64,000 nucleotides of DNA, taken from Pelecanus crispus. Taxonomy: Eukaryota > Chordata > Aves > Pelecaniformes > Pelecanidae. Both the position numbers and the translations under genes were made by a program. The DNA is taken from contig NC_134675.1 of the NCBI RefSeq assembly GCF_030463565.1, forward strand, positions 10,127,862 through 10,191,861, in the 5' to 3' direction. Positions 42,692 through 52,980 of the stretch are shown in pieces; the stretch's first letter is position 1, and each line of letters starts with the position of its first letter. A model generated the notes under the pieces. The model ran no database searches. It saw only the letters and a program-made list of their open reading frames with translations, and was not told the DNA's origin.

Positions 42692-44067
42692 GACCATCCA
42701 ACCGATTCGTCATCCACCAAATAGTCCACCCATCAAATCCATCTCTCTCCAATTTAAAGAGAAGGATGTTGTGGGGGGACCATGTCAAAGGCCTTACAGA
42801 AGACCAGATAGATGTCATCTGTAGCTCTTCCCTTGTCCACTGATGTATTCACTCCATCATAGAAGGTCACTAGGTTGGTCAGGCAAGACTTGTCCTTTGT
42901 GAGGCCATGCTGGCTGTCTTGAATCACCTCCCTGTCCTCCATGTGCCTTAGCATAGCTTCTAGGAGTATCTGTTCCATGACCTTCCCAGGCACAGAGGTG
43001 AAGCTGATAGGTCGGTAGTTCCCAGGGCCCTCCTTTCTACCCTTTCTAAAAATGGGTGCAATGTTTCCCTTTTTCCAGTCACCGGGGACTTCACCTGACT
43101 GCTATGACTTTTCAAATATCGCGGAGAGTGGCTTGGCAACTACATTAGCTAATTCCCTCCGGACTCTGGGATGCATCTCGTCAGGTCCCATAGACTTATT
43201 TATTTTCAGGTTCCTCAGGTGGTCACGAAGCTGATCTTGTCTTACAGTGGGAGGGACATTGCTCCCCCAGTCCCTGCCTTGAGGTCCATCCACTCGAGAG
43301 GTGTGGGAAGAGAGACTGCCAGTGAAGACTGAAGCAAAAAAGTTGTTGAGTACCTCAGCCTTCTCCTCATTTGTTGTTACCAGTTTGCCGGTTGTGTTCA
43401 TCAGTGGGGGGTACACTTTCTTTGACCTTCCTTTTCTGGCTGACATGCCTGTAGAAGCCCTTCTTGCTATTCTTTACATCCCTTGCCAAATTCAGCTCCA
43501 GCTGTGCCTTGGCCTTCCTGACCCCATCCCTACATAACCGAGCAGCGTCCCTATACTCTTCTCAGGACACCTGTCCCTGCTTCCACTGCCTGTGCATTTC
43601 CTTCTTGCTCTTTAGTTTGATCAGCATGTCTCGACTCAGCCATGCTGGTCTCTTGCCTTCCTTTCCTGATTTCTTACACATGGGGACCAAGAGCTCTTGT
43701 GCTCTATGGAAAGTGTCCTTCAGGATCTGCCAGCTCTGTTCTGCTCCCTTGTCCCTGAGGGCAGTTTCCCAGGGGGTCCTTCTGACTAACTCCTTGAAGA
43801 GCTGGAAGTTTGCTTTCCTAAAATTCAGGGTCCTGACCTTACTCTTTGCCTGGCCCATATCACTCAGGACTACAAACTCCACCAGTGCATGATCACTGCA
43901 GCCCAGGCCGCCTCCAATCTTGATGTCTCCGATTAGCTCCCTTGCATTGGTGACCGTCAGGTCCAGTACTGCATCCCCTCTGGTAGGGCTGTCTATTATC
44001 TGGCTTAAGAAGTTATCCTCGATGCACTCCAGAAGTCTCCTGGATTACCTACAGCTCGCCGTGCTAC

Positions 44068-44758
44068 TGTCGTGGTTTAGCCCCAGCCAGCAACTAAGAA
44101 CCACATTCTTCTCCTACTAAATCCAAAACACAGCACTGTGCCTGCTACTAGGAAGAAAATTAACTCTATCCCAGCCGAAACCAGAATGTTGATAACACAC
44201 TGATGTTTTTAGTTGTTGCTAAGTACTGCTTATGCTAGTCAAGGACTTTTTCAGCTTCCCATGCTCTGCCAGGTGCACAAGAAACTGGGAGGGGGCACAG
44301 CCAGAATAGTTGATCCAAACTGACCAAAGGGCTATTCCATACCATATGACATCATGCTCAGTATATAAACTGCGGGGGGGTTGGCCGGGGAGCAGCGATC
44401 ACTGCTCGGGAGCTGTCTGGGTATCGGTTGGCGGGTGGTGAGCAATTGCATTGTGCATCGCTTGCTTTGTATATTATTATCGTTATTATCATTATTATAT
44501 TATTATTATTATCATCATTACTATTTTACTTTATTTCAATTATTAAACTGTTCTTATCTCAACCCAGGAGTGTTTCTCACTCTTACTCCTCCGATTCTCT
44601 CCCCCATCCCATCGGGGTAGGGGGAGTGAGTGAGCGGCTGCGTGGTGCTTAGTTGCTGGCTGGGGCTAAACCACGACATTCTCCTACTAAATCCAAAACA
44701 CAGCACTATGCCAGCTACTAGGAAGAAAATTAACTCTATCCCAGCCGAAACCAGGACA
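44068..44758 (-). mobile_element. Family A LTR with inverted core and duplicated end
   Basis: Order: LTR start (44068 to about 44105, -), LTR end (to 44184, -), almost the whole LTR inverted (44185-44678, +), LTR end again (44679-44758, -). One perfect 5-bp duplication GCTAC (44063-44067 and 44759-44763) encloses the whole unit, so it behaves as a single insertion. Confidence 0.88.
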
Positions 44759-47240
44759 GCTACTTTTCCAGCAGATGTCGGGGTGGTTGAAGTCCCCCAG
44801 CAGGAAGAGAGCCTGTGAGCGCGATACCTCCTGTAGCTGGCGTAAGAAGGCTTTGTCAAGCCCCTTGATCAGGCGGACTGTAGTAAACACCAACCACAAG
44901 GTTCACCTTGTTGGCTCGGTCTCTAATTCTCACCCATAAGCTTTCAACCTGCTCGTGGCTATTCTTCAGAGACAGCTCTTCACAATCTAGCTGTTTCTTG
45001 ACAAAGGGGATGACCCCTCTGCCCCTCCTTCCTCGCCTGTCCCTTCTGAACAGCTTGTAGCCATCGATAGCCGCACTGCAGTCATGGGATTCATCCCACC
45101 AAATTTCAGTAATGGCAACTAGGTCATAGCTTTCTAGAAGCACGGTGGCTTCCAACTCCTCCTGTTTGTTGCCCATGCTGTGTGCATTGGTGTAGAGGCA
45201 CTTCAGCTGGGCTGTTGGCTGGGTCACCTTTTTTAGAGGAACACCCCTTAATTCCTTTGAGGTATTTCACTGGTGTTTCCCTGTTGGCTCCTATTACCTC
45301 AGGAGCCCCTGGCTCCTCTCTGTAAGACTTAGGTGTGCTCCAGTGTACCCAGCATGTCTCAGAGCAACAGGCTGAGGGCCCTCGCTAGCACCCTGTCCCT
45401 CTAACCTTGTCATGTCATCCCACAGCTTGTCACGGGCAAGCCTGATGTTATCCCTCTCCCCCTTGAAGTCTAGTTTAAAGCTCTGTCAATCAGCCCTGCT
45501 AGCTCGTGAGCAAAGATCCTCTTCCCTCTTTGAGAAAGATGAATCCCATCTGACACCAGAAGGCCTGGTGCTATGTAGGCCATCCCATTATCGAAAAACT
45601 CAAAATTGTGGTGGTGACACCAGCCACAGAGCCATGTATGTATGTAGGCTGGGTCCATCTGTTTCTTCTAATATCACTGCCTGCAACTAGAAGGAGAGAG
45701 GGAAAAATAACCTGTGCCCCAGATCTCCTTACCAACCATCCTAAGGCCCTGAAGTCTCTTTTGATTGCCCTTGGACTATGTGTTGTGGCTTCATCGTCAC
45801 CCACATGGAAGAGCAGTAATGGGTAATAGTCCGAGGGCTGTACCAGGCTAGGAAGTTTCCTAGTGATGTCCTTAACCTGGGCCCCAGGGAGGCATCAGAC
45901 TTCCCTAAGAGGAGGGTCTGTCCAGTGTATTGGACCCTCTGTTCCCCTCAGAAGGGAGTCACCTATAACTGTAAGGTGTCTTTTCTTCCTCGTGGAGGTG
46001 GTCGTGATACAGGGGATAGGACTTTCTGACCTTGGCAACACCTCTGGTGTAGATAGACCATCATCCACATCATCAACTGACTGACCTTCCAGATCCAGAG
46101 CCTCATACCTGTTGTACAGAGGCACCTGGGAAGGCGAGGTGGGCAAGGAGGGGGTTCGCCTGCCGCCGCGAGTGTGGACTTGCCTCTGTTCACTCCTTTC
46201 CTTTAAGCTACTGCCTTCAGCCTGGTGCGGGGAGGATACAGGATCCCCTTGATCTTGGTTTTTTTCTGGTGGCTGTTCCTGTTTCTGTCTCAGGGAGGGC
46301 AGAGCATGGTTCCACCAGTCTCTCTCTTCCTCAGACTCCCTGATGCTCCTTAACCTTCCTGCTTCCTCTCATAGCTGTGCCACCAGGCTGAGCAGATCAT
46401 CCACTTGTTCACACCTCACACAGCTGTTCTTACTACTGCCACCCATTACCAGTGAAAGGCTCTGGCACTCCCTGCAGCCTGGGACCTGGATGGCTGCATG
46501 TTTTCGTGGGAGCTCTGTCTGGGTTGCCACATCCATTCTGGCGAGTGCAGAGGACATAGCTTTCTGCCAGGTGGATACCATAGCTAAGCTCCTTCTGAGA
46601 GGGTGATGACCACCAATGGAACTCACCTCTTGAGCTGGTAGGGTGATGATGCCCTTCCTGTGCTCCCTTCCACGCGAACTCCCGCGCAAACTGCAGTGCC
46701 ACGCCCTGGCCGATGCACCATGCTCTGTTTGCCTGCTCTGTTTGGAGCGCTCCTGGGTCGCTAGTGCTCTCTAGGCTGCTTTTTATAGGTGTGGGGGCGG
46801 CCACAGTTGCTCTGGCAATGCCCAGGCCTCGTCAGCATCTCTCGTGAGAGCTGCAGGCCCCTGACGGGTCTCTCCGCTGCCCTGGCATTTCCCTGCCTCA
46901 GGAAACCCCCCTGTGCGCCAAGATCTGCCGCTCCACTGTGGATCGGGCTGGCTCTGGAGCAGCTCCCCTCGGCAAGTCGTATAAATAAATGAGAAGTGCA
47001 AGGAACATCAAACAGATGTTCAGAGGAAACAGAAGAGGATGTACAGCCTGGAACACTTGATATACATGTGCACCAAGGTCTACCTTTTGCCTAAAGGGGC
47101 ATAAGCCGAGGAACCCAATGAACTGCATCATGAATATACCAAGGCTCACAGATCTGCAGAAGATTTTTCAACTTCCTGGGTTTTTTTCCTTCTTCATTGT
47201 GGATATTACACCAGATTACTTGTAAACTTAAAAACTCTTT

Positions 47241-47424
47241 TATAATCTTCCACCAGGGCTTCACAATGTATCTCCACCATTTTCATTTTAGTGAAGATGT
47301 AATGGTTACCACCGTACCAGACCTCTGGATTCCTGGCTCCACACAGCTCATGGGGATGATACCAGTATCTCCAATCTTAGAGACATCCTTGAAGGGCTTG
47401 TTGAGCTTTTCGTCTAGCCTGCTA
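47241..47424 (-). pseudogene. EF1A-like pseudogene fragment
   Basis: On the minus strand, KPFKDVSKIGDTGIIPM and SGTVVT, then in a shifted frame KMVEIHCEALVED, follow the domain 2 pattern of eukaryotic elongation factor 1-alpha (LQDVYKIGGIGTVPV, GMVVT, KSVEMHHEALSEA) with moderate identity and one frameshift. No introns are seen within it. A processed EEF1A1-derived pseudogene is likely, but the divergence leaves doubt. Confidence 0.5.
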
Positions 47425-47470
47425 CTATCTTCGTTACAATCAAAATGCATAATTTTCTTGAAGTAGTATG

Positions 47471-48053
47471 ATCAATCTCTCTGGAACTACGAAGTTAATC
47501 GGTGCGTCAAATACAAGTAGCTTTTGACTTATGGATAACTTTATCAAACCTTGATAAATCCTAGATGTCTTTCCCACTCCGCATTAGCAAATCCTAACTG
47601 AAAAATAAATATTTTGTCTAATTTCCGTAAAAGATGTTATCCATATGTACTAAGCTGCTCTGTGAAAATTGATTAAAGTCATCCTGAAGACCATATTTGT
47701 GTAGAAGTTCTCTAGGAGGTAGCCAGTAGAAAATTCTTCTGAAAATGATCCTGGAACTAAGTTGGGTTTTTTTGTTGTTTGTTAAAAAAAAAAAAAAAAA
47801 ATTCATACACTAATCTGAATACAGCTCATTATATTTATAACAAAATTAAGTTCAAACTTTATTAAACAATTCAAAGGAATTTTAGGAGATAAATATAGAA
47901 GTATCTAGTTTTCAAGTCACAAATAAATCTGTTTTCATTGTAGATATTTTGCAACATAAGCTTTAGGTAGTCATTTAATTCTCATTTTCAGTGTTAAAAA
48001 GTAAACATTGTCATAACTGTCATTAAGATCATGGCAATATCTATAAATCACAA
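47471..48053. other. No feature recognised
   Basis: AT-rich sequence between the pseudogene fragment and the second provirus, with an A-run near 47783-47800. Confidence 0.5.
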
Positions 48054-48620
48054 CGTCCTGGTTTCGGCTGGGATAGAGTTAATTTTCTTCCCAGTAGCTG
48101 GCATAGTGCTGTTTTGGATTTAGTATGAGAACAATGCTGATAACACACTGAAGTTTTAGTTGTTGCCGAGTACTGCTTATGCTAGTCAAGGACTTTTCAG
48201 CTTCCCGTACTCTGCCAGATACACAAGAAACTGGGAGGGGGCACAGCCAGAATAGTTGATCCAAACTGACCAAAGAGCTATTCCATACCATATGACGTCA
48301 TGCTCAGTATATAAACTGGGGGGGGGGGTTGGCCGGGGAGCAGCGATCGCTGCTCGGGAACTGTCTGGGTATTGGTCGGTGGGTGGTGAGCAATTGCATT
48401 GTGCATCACTTGCTTTGTATATTATTATTATCATCATTACTGTATTGTTATTATTATCATTACTCTTTTACTTTATTTCAGTTATCAAACTGTTCTTATC
48501 TCAACCCAGGAGTGTTTCTCACTCTTACTCCTCCGATTCTCTCCCCCATCCCATCGGGGTAGGGGGAGTGACCAAATGGCTGCATGGTGCTTACTTGCTG
48601 GCTGGGGCTAAACCAGGACA
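48054..48620 (+). repeat. 5' LTR of provirus 2 (family A)
   Basis: CGTCCTGGTTTCGGC (first T changed to C) to AAACCAGGACA, followed directly by leader and primer site, which fixes the sense direction of the whole LTR family. TGACGTCA at 48293-48300 and TATATAA at 48308-48314. Confidence 0.92.
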
Positions 48621-48628
48621 TTCCGTTT

Positions 48629-48646
48629 TGGCTCCCAGCGTGGGGC
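48629..48646 (+). promoter_or_regulatory. Primer binding site, tRNA-Lys-like
   Basis: TGGCTCCCAGCGTGGGGC, eight bases after the 5' LTR. It differs at two positions from the tRNA-Lys(CUU)-type site as I remember it, so the primer assignment is tentative. Confidence 0.5.
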
Positions 48647-48889
48647 TCGAAGGGTTTGAGATAATAACAGATTAACCAGAGTGTATTACGGAATCTGTTA
48701 ACAGTTGCCAGTCATGATATTAGTTCATCTGATCTGCGCCATGTTCTTTTTTTGGCTGTGCATGTGAAAGCTTGGTGTTGGTTTGTGTAGTGTGCTATGC
48801 TCTGCAGTGATTCATGATCTTTTGCTTGGGAGGTTCCTTATCAAAATCCTGACCTTAGCATTGCTTGGTATCTGGGTTTCATACACGAG

Positions 48890-49779
48890 TTGTTACTGTA
48901 CTTCGGGTACAACCTCATGGAGAGAATTAGCAATTATACCTTTTCTACAGAGAGGTTTGTTGTGGAGGAAATACAGAATGACACCTTCACTACCTTCTTC
49001 TATGATGTTTCCTCCTTCATTACAATAACTTTTCAGTATTTTGAACAGCCCTGGGCAGTTAAGATAGATCTATTGATACTTCTTGGGAATATTGTTTCGG
49101 TTTTGACAAAGGTTAGTAAGCAATTTAAGAATATCATCCAGAGATCTGCCCCAAGGCTGGAGAGTTATGAGTGGCAGGGTGTGTGGGATAGTATGGGCAA
49201 GTACCTAGGGCAGCGGGCACCTCCAGTGTTTTGGAACTTCACCCCTGAACAAGTGCAGAATCCTGAAGAATTAGTAAAGTATTTGGAAAAAGTATGTTGT
49301 CACCCTGGTAGCTCCAGAGAGACACAAATCACTGCAACATGCTGGGGACTGGCCCATGCCTATCGAACCCTGTTCAACACTATTCAGTACCGTCAAGGGA
49401 AAGAGAAGGTCTCTGGATTTGATGACAAGACGAGAGCCACTGCGGCCACTCCAACCCCGGTGACAGGCACTGCGGCTACTCCAACCCCCGCCACAGGCAC
49501 TGCAGCTACTCCAACCCCGGTGAATAGGCAGTGCGGCTACTCTGACACCCACCACAGGCACTGCAGCCACTCCAACCCCAGTGACAGGCACCGTGGCTAA
49601 AACAGAGAACCAACCCACACCAGTATCTGTTGCCCCTATACAGAAGAAAAAATACACAAGAAAATCAGCTTCTTTAGTAAGGGATGAAGGTGAACCAGGG
49701 CCATCACGAGAACCAGAGGAGGAAGAACCCATAAATGAGATGGTAACCACCCGATCCCTATCCCTGAGTGAGCTGTGAG
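48890..49779 (+). pseudogene. Retroviral gag remnant
   Basis: A 236-codon ORF at 48890-49600 and an overlapping frame at 49581-49778 carry a gag-like N-terminal and middle region. It includes five degenerate decapeptide repeats (TAATPTPVTG type) encoded by 30-bp units. The frame slips inside the fourth repeat. After the nested LTR, gag-like sequence (AVEKLSEKLCREFQQLREDL near 50870-50940) goes on with stops. I identify it as gag only from its place after the leader and before protease. Confidence 0.6.
49439..49600. repeat. 30-bp minisatellite in gag remnant
   Basis: About five units of ACTGCGGCTACTCCAACCCC plus GGTGACAGGC-type ends. One unit carries an indel that changes the frame. Confidence 0.85.
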
Positions 49780-50267
49780 ATATGTGAATAGATTTCAGTC
49801 GTCATCCAGGTGAGCACATCATCACCTGGCTGCTCCGATGCTGGGATAACAGGGCCAGTAGCCTGGAATTGGAGGGTAAGGAAGCCAAGCAGCTGGGAAG
49901 GGGGGACTTGAAAAAGCAATAGGAAAACGGACAAAAACGCTCAGCCTCTGGAGGCGACTTCTGTCAAGCGTGAAGGAAAGGTATCCCTTCAAGGAGGATG
50001 TTATATATTGCCCAGGCAAATGGAACACCTTAGAGAAAGGTATCCAGTACCTGAGGGAATTAGGCGTGCTGGAGGTGATTTATAGTGACCTGAACGATGA
50101 GCAGTTACCCAAAGATCCAGATGAAGTCAGGAGCACATGACCCATGTGGCAGAAGGTGGTACGGAGCGCACCAGCATCGTATGCCAACTCGTTGGCAATA
50201 CTGACCTGGAAAGATGACGAGGCACCAACGGTGGATGAAATGGATGGCCGACTCCGGGAATAGGAGG

Positions 50268-50838
50268 TGTCCTGGTTTCGGCTGAGATAGAGTTAATTTT
50301 CTTCCTAGTAGCAGGCACAGTGCTGTGGTTTGGATTTAGTAGGAGAAGAATGCTGATAACACGCTGATGTTTTTAGTTGTTGCTGAGTACTGCTTATGCT
50401 AGTCAAGGACTTTTCAGCTTCCCATGCTCTGCCAGGTGCACAAGAAACTGGGAGGTGGCACAGCCAGAATAGTTGATCCAAACTGACCAAAGGGCTATTC
50501 CATACCATATGACGTCATGCTCAGTATATAAGTTGTAGGGAGGTGGCCGGGGAGCAGTGATTGCTTCTTGGGAACTGTCTGGGTATCAGTCGGCGGGTGG
50601 TGAGCAATTGCATTGTGCATCACTTGCTTTGAATATTATTATTGTTATTATCATTATTATATTGTTATTATTCTCATTACTATTTTACTTTATTTCAATT
50701 ATTAAACTGTTCTTATCTCAACCCAGGAGTGTTTCTCACTTTTACTCCTCCAATTCTCTCCCCCATCCCATCGGGGCAGGGGGATTGAGCGAGCGGCTGC
50801 GTGGTGCTTTAGTTGCTGGCTGGGGCTAAACCACAACA
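50268..50838 (+). mobile_element. Solo family A LTR inside provirus 2
   Basis: TGTCCTGGTTTCGGC to CCACAACA. TGACGTCA at 50510-50517 and TATATAA at 50525-50531. Flanks GGAGG and CGAAG match at three of five bases, so the duplication is decayed or absent. Gag-like sequence resumes on the right. Confidence 0.85.
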
Positions 50839-51289
50839 CGAAGAACGTAGCTCTTCCTCCCTACAGGCCTGTGTCTCGGCTGTGGAAAAACTGTCTGAAA
50901 AACTGTGCCGAGAGTTCCAGCAACTCAGAGAGGATCTGTCCTAGTCCCCACCTGTACGGACCAGTATATCAGCCATTAGGAGTCAGCGTCCTTCTGCTCA
51001 AGAGAGAGGATATAGAGGATACACACCATGGGGCACCCTGTGGTTTTACCTGCGTGACCACAGAGAGGACATGAGGAAGTGGGATGGAAAATCCACCCCG
51101 ACCCTAGAGGCACGGGTGCGTGAGTAGCAAGGAAAAACTATTAGAAAAGGCGGTTCTCCCAGGAAAATTGCAGCTCCAGTTTCCAGTGAGCAGTTCCCCA
51201 GACAGAGTAAGAGGGCTGATTTTACTTCCGATCTTAATCAAGGGATTCTTGATTCACATTTACAGGAAGTGAACAATGAATACTGTGAC

Positions 51290-51770
51290 CAGTGTTAGAG
51301 GGGCCCTGCCTCCAGCCAGGTGGAGGAAAGGGACAACCGGGTTTACTGGACTGTGTGGATTCGATGGCCTGGCACATCAGGCCCACAGGAGTAGAAGGCT
51401 CTGGTGGACACCCGTGCACACTGTACCCTAATGCCATCAAACTATAGAGGGGCAGAACCCATTTGTATTTCTGGAGTGACAGGGGGATCCCAACAGCTCA
51501 CTGTACTGGAAGCCAAAGTGAGCCTAAATGGGAATGAGTGGCAGAAGCACCCCATTGTGACGGGCCTAGAGGCTCCGTGCATCCTTGGCATAGACAACCT
51601 CAGGAGAGGGTATTTCAAGGACCCAAAAGGGTACCGGTGGGCTTTTGGTATAGCTGCCTTGGAGACGCAGGAAATTAAACAGTTGTCCACCTTGCCTGGT
51701 CTCTCGGAGGACCCTTCTATTGTGGGGTTGCTGGGCTGCCGCTTCGTAGCAAGATAATCCTGCCTGGGTA
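51290..51770 (+). pseudogene. Retroviral aspartic protease remnant
   Basis: The frame at 51404-51757 shows ALVDTRAHCTLMP where aspartic proteases have a DTGA-type active site; Gly is Arg here. Further on is CILGIDNL, the second conserved motif. A stop lies just before it at 51392. The segment ends at a deletion junction near 51725-51775 where reverse transcriptase should begin. Confidence 0.75.
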
Positions 51771-52408
51771 GAGAACCCGGTTGTAAAAGTGCATCATGTA
51801 GATGCTCATGTACCCAAGAGTTGGGCCACTTAAGAACATCCAAACAACCAGCAGGTGGATCAGGCTGCTAAGATTGAAGTGGCTCAGGTGGATCTGGAGT
51901 GGCAACATCAGGGTGCATTATTTATAGCTTGGTGGGCCCATGACACCTCAGGCCATCAAGGAAGAGATGCAACATATAGATGGGCTCGTGATCGAGGGGT
52001 GGACTTAACTATGGACAGTATTGCACAGGTTATTCATGAATGTGAAACATGCACTGCAATCAAGCAAGCCAAGCAATTCAAGCCCCTCTGGTATGGATGG
52101 CGATGGCTAAGATATAAATATGGGGAGGCCTGGCAGATTGATTCTATCACACTCCTACAAACCCGCCAAGGCAAGCGCTCTGTGCTCACCATGGTGGGAG
52201 CAACCACTGGATGGCTGGAAACATATCCCCTGCCCCATGCCACCGCCCGGAACACCATCCTGGGCCTTGAAAAGCAAGTCCTGTGGCGACCCATTCGTGG
52301 GATTGCTTTTGCTCATGGACCTGGGTACACTTGGTGGGTGATGCGAAAGGATGGGGAAGTCCAATGTGTACCTCAATGGGATTTGATTTTGGGTGAAAAT
52401 AGCCAATG
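51770..52408 (+). pseudogene. RNase H tail and broken integrase
   Basis: HVDAHVP-like RNase H end (with a stop), then QQVDQAAKIEVAQVDLEWQH, a zinc-binding His/His/Cys/Cys set (HDTSGHQ near 51945, CETC near 52045), and the first core Asp (QID near 52140). After LEKQVLW (52280) it jumps to RPIRGIAFAHGPG. The segment with the second Asp and Glu, present in the 7-kb copy, is deleted in frame. Confidence 0.85.
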
Positions 52409-52637
52409 AACTGAGTTGTATGTTGTTAGTTGCTACATAATACTGTATGTCGTCTCTTTTATGGTTGCCATATGCCACATCAATGGTATTACAGTAAGAG
52501 TCTCCCAGCTTAATGAAGAATGAACTTTGATGAAACTGAGCAAAGTGCAGTAGTGTTGGAATGAGAACTGGCTTCAGCATGTAACAATCCAACACCGCAC
52601 ACCACCTCTCCTGCTCTGAAAGACTGTGATGACAGAT

Positions 52638-52980
52638 GGAACTGCTCACCACCCGCCGACCGATACCCAGACAGTTCCCGAGCAGCGATCGCTGCTCCCC
52701 GGCCAACCCCTCCCAGTTTATATACTGAGCATGACGTCATGTGGTATGGAATAGCCCTTTGGTCAGTTTGGATCAACTATTCTGGCTGTGCCCCCTCCCA
52801 GTTTCTTCTGCACCTGGCAGAGCATGGGAAGCTGAAAAGTCCTTGACTGGCATAAGCAGTACTGAGCAACAACTAAACCATCAGTGTGTTATCAGCATTC
52901 TTCTCCTACTAAATCCAAACCACAGCACTATGCCTGCTGCTAGGAAGAAAATTAACTCTATCCCAGCCGAAACCAGGACA
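52638..52980 (-). repeat. Truncated family A LTR, inverted relative to its provirus
   Basis: Minus-oriented U3 and promoter ending CCGAAACCAGGACA at 52980. It lacks R/U5 and starts abruptly after GACAGATGGAA of the + oriented internal region. TGACGTCA at 52732-52739. Confidence 0.85.

Larger units (their letters stand above)
41795..46990 (-). mobile_element. Near full-length CR1 (copy b), 3'-truncated, with two LTR insertions
   Basis: Read from 46990 downwards: 5' region, ORF1 with GDSLLRGT (46000) and HVGDDEA and DGIHLSQRGKRIFAHELA (45530), then ORF2 endonuclease (AITEIWWDES near 45110, GVYYSPPDQGA near 44860), linker, and reverse transcriptase ([14 protein letters not shown] near 42900, [18 protein letters not shown] near 42010, FANDTK near 41960). 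The catalytic FADD is FAND here. It is split by LTRs at 42126-42691 and 44068-44758, each with a perfect 5-bp duplication. Numerous frame breaks; inactive. Confidence 0.9.
48054..52980 (+). mobile_element. Deleted ERVL-like provirus with nested LTR and inverted 3' end
   Basis: 5' LTR 48054-48620, primer site, gag remnant 48890-50267 and 50839-51300, protease region 51290-51770, RNase H tail and integrase pieces 51770-52408, 3' non-coding region to about 52637, then a truncated family A LTR in minus orientation (52638-52980). A full LTR (50268-50838) sits inside gag. Reverse transcriptase, most of RNase H and the second half of the integrase core are absent. No env. Same family as 5892-9265, judging by the shared integrase and 3' non-coding sequence. 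Terminal flanks do not match. Confidence 0.85.

Noticed and set aside
48890..49600. 236-codon ORF as a host gene
   Set aside because: It lies directly after an LTR and primer site in a provirus and precedes protease, so it is retroviral gag remnant.
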